Shown in pieces: positions 1 to 5,981 of a stretch of 9,642 nt of DNA. Made by a program: the position numbers and the translations under genes. Each line of letters begins with the position of its first letter. Positions within the stretch are counted from its first letter, which is position 1. Below the pieces are notes generated by a model. It saw nothing but the letters and a program-made list of their open reading frames with translations, had not been told where the DNA came from and ran no database searches. Source of the DNA: DASVHS01 sp038244815. GTDB taxonomy: Bacteria; Acidobacteriota; Thermoanaerobaculia; Gp7-AA8. Location: contig JBBRTB010000055.1 in NCBI GenBank assembly GCA_038244815.1, positions 1 through 9,642 of the forward strand, read 5' to 3'.

Positions 1-173
1 CCACGATTCTCGAGCGCGACGATCCCTCGCAGTTTCCGCTCGACAGGATGGAGCGCCTGCTGCGCCATCGGCCGACGCTCGAAGCGATCCGGGCCGGGAA
101 GTCGCTCGACGAGATCCACGCGTTGTGGGTAACGGACTTCGTCGAGCGGCGTGCCCGGTATCTGCTGTACTGA
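1..173 (+). CDS. C-terminal end of a DUF1343/NamZ-like protein (partial)
   Basis: An open frame enters from the left edge (first full codon at 3) and stops at TGA 171-173, giving 56 residues. The tail has the features I associate with the end of DUF1343 proteins: a short helix, then a pattern like 'IRAGKSLDEI', a Trp a few residues later, a charged helix and a terminal 'RYLLY'. DUF1343 includes NamZ, an exo-beta-N-acetylmuramidase that releases MurNAc from peptidoglycan fragments, usually in the periplasm or outside the cell. No catalytic residues lie in this fragment, so enzymatic activity cannot be judged. The gene runs tail to tail with the secreted-protein gene, with only 4 nt between the two stop codons. 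The family call rests on this short C-terminal pattern alone; an unrelated protein with a similar end is possible. Confidence 0.6.
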   Translation, partial: TILERDDPSQFPLDRMERLLRHRPTLEAIRAGKSLDEIHALWVTDFVERRARYLLY

Positions 174-177
174 CGTT

Positions 178-2925
178 TCATTGCTTCGCGGCCAGATTCG
201 CGGCCAGGTAGCTCGAGTCGTTCGTGATGTTGTCGGTGGTCGTTGCGTACGCGCCGATCATGCCGCCGCTGGCCGGCGTGACGCGGATCAGCACCGGACC
301 CGACACGCTCAGGCCGCGGGCGCGGAACACATCGTTGAGCTGCGTTCCTCCCGCGATCGGGAACGTGACGCTGAACGAGTCGACCGTGTGCGACGAGGAA
401 TCGAGGATCTCCACCCGTACCGTGGCGTTCTGATTCGTCGGAAACTCGGTCATGTCCACGAGTCCGATGTTTGTCCGGTAGCCGGGATCAGCGACCGCGC
501 CGAGGATCTCCAGGGTGTCGCCGGAGGCCGCGATCTGGAAGTTGTTGAGCGGCGGCATCAGGAATCCGTAGGTTCCGCCGTTGCTGTCGACGTTGTAGGT
601 GCGCGAGGTGACGCGGACGCCGGAGCCGCCCGGTGTCTGGGATGTGAAGCGCAGGCGGGCGATGCCGGTCTTGCCGAACGCCGTTACGAGCGCGTCGCGG
701 ATCACGCGCGCCTCATTCGGTAGCAAGGTCAGCGAGAGGAACGCCGGGTATTCGGCGACGTCCCATGTCTTCGCTTCCAGTGTCACCGAGCGCGGCTGGT
801 CCGACGGATTGAAGAGATACAGATCGCTGCGGAACTTTGATCCGTTCGCGCCGTCGAGGTGCCCGATGGCGGGAATCATGCGCGTGGACGACGAGGGAAG
901 ATCGGGTGCGAAGTACGTGGAGTCGTTCGTCCGATTGTCGATCGTGAAGACGGCCGTGAGCGCGTTGCCGTGCGTCGGCGTCACGCGCAGAGCTCCGGTC
1001 TCATATGGCATGAGGCCGAGAGTGGGGCCGATGAAGTTGAACTGCTCGTGCCCGTTGGCGGCTGTGCTGAACGAGACGCCGTCGCCGCCCATCGCCCCCT
1101 GGGGTCCGTCAGCGGTGAGGATGGCCTCGGTGCCGCGGCCGGAGGTATCGGTGAGCGTGATGTTCGTCCGGTAGTTCGCGCCGGGGAACGCGCCGGCGAA
1201 CGTGACGGGGAAACGCGGGCTGGCCGCGGCGGCGAGCACATCCACCGCGTTCATGCCGAAGCCGAACGTGCCGTTTCCGGATCGTGAGTACGTGCGGCTC
1301 GTGGCCGTGATTCCGGACTCGGGCGTGAGGAACAGCGCGCCGATCACGCCGTCCATCTGGATGAGCGATCCGACGATGTCGGGGATCATCCGGATCTCCA
1401 GCGGCTGCAGCGTCAGGCTGAGTGTCTTCGCAGGAAAGAAGTCGCCGCTGGGAACGAATCTGAGATCGACGCGCTGCGGTTTGTCGAGCGAGTTCTGGAG
1501 AATCACGTCGCTGACCCAGTCGCTTCCGAACGCGCCATGGGTGCGGCCGACCGCCGGAAAGACGAGTTGCTGCTTGAGCGAAGCGCGGACGACGCCCCAC
1601 TCCTGCACGACGTCGCCTCCGCCGCTGGAGGGAGGAGGAGGAGAGACGATGATGCCGCCACCACCACCGCCGTTCAGAGACGCGCCGGAGTCGAAGACGA
1701 AGGGCTCACCGCCTTCGATCCTGTCGACGTCGACGTGGACGAAGCCCTTGTTCCACTCCTCGTTCAGGAACAGCTCGTCGTAAACGCGCGGAGCGCCATC
1801 TCCCATGTGCCAGACCGCCAGTGCGGGATCTCTGAAGATGCGCACGTCCACGGGCCGCGGACGATGAACCTGGATGAGCAGCTTGTCGCCGGATGATCCC
1901 GTGTGCAGCGCTTCCACATCGGGCCCGGTGATGTCTTCCCACATCTTGTCCAGGTTTCCCTGCAGATGGCGGTAGAGCGCGGTCGGATGTCCTCCGCCGC
2001 GCGTGATGAGCCATGCGCCGGAGTAGTCGGCGGTTGGAACCGCGAAGGCCGACGGCGCCGCCGGGTCCGCCCACGAGACGGGGAAGAGGGCGGTCTTGAC
2101 GCCGTTCCGGACGTACCAGATGGTTCCGTTCGTGCTGTTGTTCGAGCGCTCGTCGACGTATACCGATCCGTCGCTGGTGATAAAGCCTTCGAACGACGAC
2201 GACTGGCTGGAGAAACCGGAGAACACGGGCCCGGCCGCACCGCTGAGGTCGACCGTGATCAGTTGCGTGTTCGTGAGGAGCAGGAACTGAGTGCCGTCTC
2301 GATTGCGGCCGGCCAGCGCCAGCGCCGGGGGAGTGGGGCTGGACTGCGAGTAGATCAGCTTTGCCGATCCGTCCAGGGCAATCGCGTACGCGGCATTGGC
2401 GAGCGCCACGACGAAAGGATATTGGGCGTTGCCGATCCGCACCTGCGAGTAGCGATAGGACGTGAACGGGCCGCCGTTATCCGATGCGGTCGTGCCGAGT
2501 TGGGGGATCGGAGTGGACGGAAGCACCACGCTGTTCCAGGTCGTGCCGCCGTCGATGCTGAGATACGACGAATAGACGTTTGACCCCGCCTTCGCGGCCT
2601 GCAGGAAGATCTGCGGCGTGCCATCCGCGGACTCGCGAACAGCGATGGCGGTGAACACAGCGCTCGACCCGTCCTGCGGGTAAATCACCCGCGGCTCGTC
2701 GATGCCCTGGAAGTCGTAGAGCACCACCTGGCCGTATGTCACCGGCTGCGGGTTGGTCCACGAGAACGGGTTCGCCTCGACCAGTACGAAGTGACGGTTC
2801 GTGCGGCTCTGATGCGCGGGAAAGGCGGTTCGGTCCGTGTAGGGTGCGTACGAGATGACGCGGGCCTGGATGGTCAGAGCGGAAGCGGCAACTAGGAACA
2901 CCACTGCAAATCGGCTGCGCATCAT
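178..2925 (-). CDS. Large secreted protein: Asp-box N-terminal region plus duplicated C-terminal modules
   Basis: This 915-residue protein starts with a Sec-type signal peptide (basic MMRSR, hydrophobic 7-19, likely cleavage near residue 21-22), so it is exported. Residues about 24-410 are rich in short beta-strand patterns and contain one clear Asp-box, SIDGGTTW at 123-130, a motif typical of BNR/sialidase-type beta-propellers. I see no catalytic sialidase signature, so no enzyme activity is claimed. A flexible Gly/Pro linker follows (418-437). Residues 455-912 are two copies of an A-B module pair. There is no C-terminal anchor or sorting signal that I recognise. ATG at 2925 is preceded by GAGGAG (2934-2939) at 8 nt; the adjacent ATG at 2922 would also work. 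The gene is divergent from the efflux operon, and nothing ties the two functionally. The architecture suggests an extracellular or surface binding or adhesion role, which is inference. Confidence 0.88.
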   Translation of the reverse strand: MMRSRFAVVFLVAASALTIQARVISYAPYTDRTAFPAHQSRTNRHFVLVEANPFSWTNPQPVTYGQVVLYDFQGIDEPRVIYPQDGSSAVFTAIAVRESADGTPQIFLQAAKAGSNVYSSYLSIDGGTTWNSVVLPSTPIPQLGTTASDNGGPFTSYRYSQVRIGNAQYPFVVALANAAYAIALDGSAKLIYSQSSPTPPALALAGRNRDGTQFLLLTNTQLITVDLSGAAGPVFSGFSSQSSSFEGFITSDGSVYVDERSNNSTNGTIWYVRNGVKTALFPVSWADPAAPSAFAVPTADYSGAWLITRGGGHPTALYRHLQGNLDKMWEDITGPDVEALHTGSSGDKLLIQVHRPRPVDVRIFRDPALAVWHMGDGAPRVYDELFLNEEWNKGFVHVDVDRIEGGEPFVFDSGASLNGGGGGGIIVSPPPPSSGGGDVVQEWGVVRASLKQQLVFPAVGRTHGAFGSDWVSDVILQNSLDKPQRVDLRFVPSGDFFPAKTLSLTLQPLEIRMIPDIVGSLIQMDGVIGALFLTPESGITATSRTYSRSGNGTFGFGMNAVDVLAAAASPRFPVTFAGAFPGANYRTNITLTDTSGRGTEAILTADGPQGAMGGDGVSFSTAANGHEQFNFIGPTLGLMPYETGALRVTPTHGNALTAVFTIDNRTNDSTYFAPDLPSSSTRMIPAIGHLDGANGSKFRSDLYLFNPSDQPRSVTLEAKTWDVAEYPAFLSLTLLPNEARVIRDALVTAFGKTGIARLRFTSQTPGGSGVRVTSRTYNVDSNGGTYGFLMPPLNNFQIAASGDTLEILGAVADPGYRTNIGLVDMTEFPTNQNATVRVEILDSSSHTVDSFSVTFPIAGGTQLNDVFRARGLSVSGPVLIRVTPASGGMIGAYATTTDNITNDSSYLAANLAAKQ
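190..879 (-). repeat. Module pair A2-B2 of the secreted protein
   Basis: Residues about 683-912. Sub-module A2 (683-793) has NGSKFRSDLYLFN (694-706) and VTSRTYNVDSNGGTYGFLM (772-790). Sub-module B2 (806-912) has YRTNIGLVD (816-824), IRVTP (880-884) and DNITNDSSYLAANL (898-911). These align with A1-B1, so the C-terminal half arose by tandem duplication of a unit of about 228 residues. Similar repeated extracellular modules are, to my knowledge, common in large secreted proteins of Acidobacteriota; their function is not established. Confidence 0.85.
895..1563 (-). repeat. Module pair A1-B1 of the secreted protein
   Basis: Residues about 455-677. Sub-module A1 (455-562) carries FGSDWVSDVILQN (466-478), a Leu-rich strand near 501-511 and SRTYSRSGNGTFGFGM (543-558). 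Sub-module B1 (572-677) carries YRTNITLTD (585-593), LRVTP (646-650) and DNRTNDSTYFAPDL (663-676). Each motif has a counterpart at the same relative place in the second pair. The duplication is diverged: it is obvious in protein but not as DNA identity. Confidence 0.85.
1615..1674 (-). other. Gly/Pro low-complexity interdomain linker
   Basis: Residues 418-437 consist of a run of six Gly, a short hydrophobic stretch, four consecutive Pro, two Ser and three Gly. The segment separates the N-terminal beta-rich region from the duplicated C-terminal modules and is best read as a flexible, extended linker. At DNA level it appears as GGA- and CCA-rich low complexity. Confidence 0.85.
2536..2559 (-). 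other. Asp-box (SxDxGxTW) coding segment
   Basis: Residues 123-130 of the secreted protein read SIDGGTTW, an exact match to the Asp-box pattern S-x-D-x-G-x-T-W. In known families this motif forms a beta-hairpin turn repeated between propeller blades. I found only one clean copy, so the propeller assignment for the N-terminal region is tentative. Confidence 0.7.
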
Positions 2926-2931
2926 GGACGA

Positions 2932-2939
2932 CTCTCCTC
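2932..2939 (-). promoter_or_regulatory. Ribosome binding site of the secreted-protein gene
   Basis: Read on the minus strand, GAGGAG (2934-2939) continues into AGAGT and lies 8 nt before ATG 2925 and 11 nt before ATG 2922. Spacing favours the first ATG. I saw no convincing -35/-10 pair for this gene further upstream. Confidence 0.6.
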
Positions 2940-3039
2940 GCTCTTACTACGGCGGCGATCGGCGGTTCATCCAAGGCGGATCTGGCGAAGTGGCCGGCCA
3001 TCCAGCGGTCACAGCTCTGCAACAGCCGGCCTCGCTGAC

Positions 3040-3068
3040 TTGAAATTCTCGTAGACTGACCGTACGTT
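3040..3068 (+). promoter_or_regulatory. Candidate promoter of the tetR-efflux operon
   Basis: TTGAAA at 3040-3045 matches five of six bases of the sigma-70 -35 consensus. After a 17-bp spacer, TACGTT at 3063-3068 is a weak -10 match, sharing the first two and last T positions of TATAAT. The proposed -10 lies inside the 18-bp palindrome, so a bound regulator would block polymerase, as expected for a TetR repressor. The -10 is poor, so this remains a proposal. Confidence 0.35.
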
Positions 3069-3072
3069 CAGT
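3055..3072 (+). promoter_or_regulatory. Probable TetR operator (18-bp palindrome)
   Basis: The sequence ACTGACCGTACGTTCAGT equals its own reverse complement except at one base pair (position 6 against 13), so 16 of 18 bases are symmetric around the centre at 3063/3064. It sits 17 bp before the TetR start codon. TetR dimers typically bind palindromes of this length just upstream of their own gene, and this is the most symmetric site in the intergenic region. It may also influence the divergent gene at 2925, though that start lies about 130 bp away. Confidence 0.75.
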
Positions 3073-3089
3073 GAGCTGAATTTCGGACC

Positions 3090-3704
3090 ATGGGACCCAA
3101 ATCGAAAGAGGAAGTCGTCCACGACTTCCGCATCCAGACGATCCAGGATGCGGCCATGCGCGTCATCGCCCGCAAGGGAAAGGATGCCGCCACCATGCAG
3201 GAGATCGCCGAAGAGGCGGGTGTGGCCAAGGGCACCATCTACCTCTATTTCCGCGACCGCGACGAGCTCGTGGCCAAGACGTTCGAGACCGCCATCACGC
3301 AATTGATCGCGCGCGTGGAGGAGGCCATGGAGGGCGACAAGTCGCTCGAGGAAAAGCTGCGCGCGGCCATGACGGCCAAGCTGGAATTCTTCCGGGAGAA
3401 CCGCGAATTCTTTCGTCTGTACATCTCCCTGCGCCTGCCGGAAGGCGATCCCCAGCAGCAGCGCCGCCACAAGCGCACGTGCGAGCCGCAGTACCGTACC
3501 AGCATCGGCCGTCTGGCCTCGATCCTCGAGACAGCCATGAATCGCGGCGAGATCCGCCGCTTTGACAGTCACAGACTGGCGCTCTTTATCGTCGAAGGAT
3601 CGAACGCCATCGTCGTGCAGAGAGTCATGGAGGAGTCGTCGCCCTCGGAACAGGACGACGTCGAGTTCCTGACGCAGATCATCATGGGCGGCATCCGCCC
3701 TTAA
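3090..3704 (+). CDS. TetR/AcrR-family transcriptional regulator of the efflux operon
   Basis: This 204-residue protein has the length and layout of TetR repressors. The N-terminal DNA-binding domain spans roughly 13-60, with the helix-turn-helix at about 34-54 and the hallmark GVAKGTIYLYF (44-54) followed by RDRDELV. The C-terminal all-helical region (about 70-204) is the usual ligand-binding and dimerisation part and is not diagnostic of a ligand. An in-frame stop at 3072 leaves ATG 3090 as the best start; the Shine-Dalgarno is weak, with only GGA close to the ATG. The gene is first in the operon, 9 nt before the outer-membrane channel gene, and follows a palindrome that likely is its operator. 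Autorepression of the whole operon with release by a pump substrate is the expected mode, inferred from the family. Confidence 0.93.
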   Translation: MGPKSKEEVVHDFRIQTIQDAAMRVIARKGKDAATMQEIAEEAGVAKGTIYLYFRDRDELVAKTFETAITQLIARVEEAMEGDKSLEEKLRAAMTAKLEFFRENREFFRLYISLRLPEGDPQQQRRHKRTCEPQYRTSIGRLASILETAMNRGEIRRFDSHRLALFIVEGSNAIVVQRVMEESSPSEQDDVEFLTQIIMGGIRP

Positions 3705-3705
3705 C

Positions 3706-3719
3706 GGAGTCGAGTGTTG
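3706..3719 (+). promoter_or_regulatory. Shine-Dalgarno and start-codon choice for the channel gene
   Basis: GGAG at 3706-3709 lies just after the tetR stop codon. It is 4 nt from GTG 3714 and 7 nt from the next in-frame codon, TTG 3717. The longer spacing is closer to optimal, so translation may begin at TTG 3717. The two choices differ by one residue at the signal-peptide N-terminus. Confidence 0.5.
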
Positions 3720-5033
3720 AAACGAACCATCATCGGAGTTCTGGTACTGATGTGTGTTTTGCCGCTGATCCCGGCGGCGCGCGCCGCCGAGACCGGCGGT
3801 ACCACCCGTCTGACCCTCGACGAGGCGCTTCGCCGCGCCCTCGTCGTCAACAACCAGGTCGAGCAGTCGCGTCAGGAGATCACCGTCGCTGAAGCGAACA
3901 AGAGCTATCTGCTCGCGCAGGTGATGCCTCACATTCAGGCTAACGGCACTCTGCAGCGCAACAGCATTCAGCAGACGTTCGGCACCGGAGACAACAAAGT
4001 CACGATCCTCCCGCAGAACAACTGGAACTACCAGATCACGCTGCAGCAGCCGTTGTACGCGGGGCGCCGCGAGTTTCGCGCGTACTCGCAGGCCAGGATC
4101 GGGATCGAGAACGCGCGTGAGACTTCGCTCTACACCGAGGATTCCGCGCTGCTGCGGGTGTCATCGGCGTTCATGGCGCTGGTGAACGCCGATGCGCGCA
4201 TCGGCATCGAGCAGACGAACATCGAGGTCGCCGAGAAGCGCCGCACGCAGTCGCAGGCGTTTTTCGAAGCTGGAGAAGTGACGAGAGTCGACGTGCTCCG
4301 CGCCGAGACCGCCATCAAGGCGGCGCAGCGCCAGCTCGCCGCGGCGCAGCAGGGACGGGCCAACGCGGAGAGCGATCTCCGCGCCGCGCTCGACATCAAC
4401 ACACCGATCGAGGCCGTTCCGCCGTCGCACGCGCTCCCGCCGGTTCCGGATGAGGTCACGCTGGTCAGTCATGCCCAGTCGGAACGGCCGGATGTGACCG
4501 TGGCGCAGAACAACCTGCAAATCGCGAAACTGGAAGTCCAGAAACAGCGTGGGTTCTGGCAGCCCACCGTCAGTTTCAACGGCGGCCTGATCAATCAGAA
4601 AGTGGCGTTCCCCGCGAAGAGCTACCTGTTCGGCGCGCTGCAATTCTCCGTTCCGATCTATCAGTCGGGCGAAGTACCGGCTCGTGTGGCCGGCGCCAAA
4701 GCGAAGGAAGAAGAGGCCAGGCTCGCTGTGGAGAACGCGCGCGTCACCGCCCGCGAAGACGTCCGCAAGGCCCTGGCCGATCTGCACGCCGCCGGTACGA
4801 GCCTGGGCCTGGCGCGCGAGCAGCTCACCGCCGCCGAAGCCGAGTACTCACAGTCGTTCGACTTGTACCGCGCCCAGGAAGCGACCGCGCTCGATCTATC
4901 CACATCCGAGGCGTCGCTGGCCGATGCGCGCCGCGCCGTTGCCGAAGAAACCTTGAATCGTGATCTCGCCGAGCTCCGTGTCTGGTACGCGGCCGGTGAG
5001 ATCAAATCTGCTGTCGGAGTGAAGAATCCATGA
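3714..5033 (+). CDS. TolC-family outer-membrane efflux protein
   Basis: At 439 residues this has the usual length for a TolC/OprM-type channel. A Sec signal peptide is clear: basic start, hydrophobic 6-20, and ARA at 22-24 before AETGG. The mature part shows the twofold internal repeat of the outer-membrane efflux protein family: halves from about 34-225 and 248-427, each with long Ala/Glu/Arg-rich coiled-coil helices. Paired beta segments QPLYAGRR (112-119) and VPIYQSGEV (313-321) occupy equivalent places, as do GEVTRVDVLRAETA (187-200) and ATALDLSTSEASLADAR (390-406). There is no lipobox at the cleavage site. It should trimerise into the outer-membrane duct of the tripartite pump. Its TGA overlaps the next gene's ATG (ATGA at 5030-5033), implying translational coupling to the adaptor. 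Confidence 0.93.
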   Translation: MLKRTIIGVLVLMCVLPLIPAARAAETGGTTRLTLDEALRRALVVNNQVEQSRQEITVAEANKSYLLAQVMPHIQANGTLQRNSIQQTFGTGDNKVTILPQNNWNYQITLQQPLYAGRREFRAYSQARIGIENARETSLYTEDSALLRVSSAFMALVNADARIGIEQTNIEVAEKRRTQSQAFFEAGEVTRVDVLRAETAIKAAQRQLAAAQQGRANAESDLRAALDINTPIEAVPPSHALPPVPDEVTLVSHAQSERPDVTVAQNNLQIAKLEVQKQRGFWQPTVSFNGGLINQKVAFPAKSYLFGALQFSVPIYQSGEVPARVAGAKAKEEEARLAVENARVTAREDVRKALADLHAAGTSLGLAREQLTAAEAEYSQSFDLYRAQEATALDLSTSEASLADARRAVAEETLNRDLAELRVWYAAGEIKSAVGVKNP

Positions 5034-5971
5034 AACGTTCTCTCGTCAGAACCCTGGTGTTGCTGGTCGTCGTCGTGACGATCTTCGCCTGCTCGAAGAA
5101 AGACGGTGCGCAGGCCACCACGACCGCGCAGGCCCCTGCGCTGCCCTCCGACGTCGCCAGCGTCGGAGCGGTGGTCACGACGCAGACGACCTCGACGACC
5201 GTCATGACAAGCGCCGCCGGTGCCACGAGCGCCGAGCCGGTGACGGCGGAAGTCTCCGGCAGCATGATCGCCGCGACCGGCGAGTTCGTCTCACCGGTGA
5301 GCTCCGAGCTGTCGGCGAAGCTTCCCGGCCGCGTGGCCGCCGTGTACGTCGACGAAGGTTCCCGCGTGTCGAAGGGCCAGCCGTTGCTCACGCTGGAGAG
5401 CGACTACGCCCGTCTCAACCTGCAGCGCGCCGAGGCCGAAACGGCCCGGGCGAAAGCCATGCTCGATGAAGCGCGGAGCGACGTGGCGCGCAAGAAGGAG
5501 CTGATCGGCAAGAACGCGATCCCGCAGTCGACGATGGATCGCTCGCAGGGCGCGTTCGATCAGGCCGTGGCCGGTTATCAGTCGGCGCAGGCGCAGGCCT
5601 CGCTGCTCCGGCAGCAGGTCGCTGATGCCGTGCTCCGTTCGCCGATCGACGGTGTCGTCTCCTCGAAACGCACCGACGTCGGCCAGCGCCTCGGCGACAA
5701 CACCGTGGCCATGGTCGTCGTGCAGACATCGCCGCTCAAGCTGCGCTTCCGCGTTCCGGAGCGCTATTTCTCGTCGGTCCATCGCGGACAGGCGGTGAAG
5801 GCGACCGTCGATCCGTATCCCGGACAGGTCTTCCAGGGCAAGGTGACCGTCATCGGCGGGGTCATCGATCCTGCCACGCGTTCTCTTCTGGTGGAGACGG
5901 AATTCGCGAACCGCGACGGCAAATTGAGACCGGGGATGTTCGCCAGGGTGGAACTGCAGCCCGCGAGCTGA
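5030..5971 (+). CDS. RND periplasmic adaptor (membrane fusion protein), short form
   Basis: This 313-residue adaptor links an inner-membrane RND pump to the TolC-like channel. Hydrophobic residues 5-20 end in IFAC with Cys21 followed by SKKDG, a probable lipoprotein signal that would anchor it to the inner membrane. Residues 27-75 are a Thr/Ala-rich, probably disordered spacer. The lipoyl (barrel-sandwich) halves lie at about 95-125 (KLPGRVAAVYVDEGSRVSKG) and 199-230 (SPIDGVVSSKRTDVGQRL), flanking a helical hairpin at about 126-196. A beta-barrel follows (about 235-310) and the protein stops right after RPGMFARVELQ. The membrane-proximal domain that normally follows this motif is absent, and the pump gene begins 10 nt later, so no frameshifted remnant can fit. 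GGAG at 5016-5019 precedes ATG 5030 by 10 nt. Confidence 0.92.
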   Translation: MKRSLVRTLVLLVVVVTIFACSKKDGAQATTTAQAPALPSDVASVGAVVTTQTTSTTVMTSAAGATSAEPVTAEVSGSMIAATGEFVSPVSSELSAKLPGRVAAVYVDEGSRVSKGQPLLTLESDYARLNLQRAEAETARAKAMLDEARSDVARKKELIGKNAIPQSTMDRSQGAFDQAVAGYQSAQAQASLLRQQVADAVLRSPIDGVVSSKRTDVGQRLGDNTVAMVVVQTSPLKLRFRVPERYFSSVHRGQAVKATVDPYPGQVFQGKVTVIGGVIDPATRSLLVETEFANRDGKLRPGMFARVELQPAS

Positions 5972-5974
5972 GGA
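5970..5974 (+). promoter_or_regulatory. Shine-Dalgarno of the RND pump gene
   Basis: GAGGA overlaps the adaptor stop codon (TGA 5969-5971) and lies 7 nt before ATG 5982. This strong site within the stop codon supports both the short end of the adaptor and the chosen pump start, and it allows coupled translation. Confidence 0.6.
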
Positions 5975-5981
5975 ATCGTCA

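Noticed and set aside
1621..1680. GGA/CCA-rich stretch as a microsatellite or CRISPR-like repeat
   Set aside because: It encodes the Gly/Pro linker of the secreted protein in frame and has no regular repeat-spacer pattern.
1202..1783. Plus-strand frames opposite the secreted-protein gene
   Set aside because: The minus-strand gene has a signal peptide, a good ribosome site and internal repeats; the opposing frames lack a start context or domains.
2991..3000. TGGCCGGCCA, a perfect 10-bp palindrome in the divergent intergenic region
   Set aside because: Short GC palindromes are common at this base composition, and it is not positioned at a recognisable promoter; the 18-bp site is far stronger.
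3009..3932. A 307-codon minus-strand frame across tetR and the start of the channel gene
   Set aside because: It crosses a clear TetR gene and the operator region, and its protein has no domain pattern; it is an antisense shadow.
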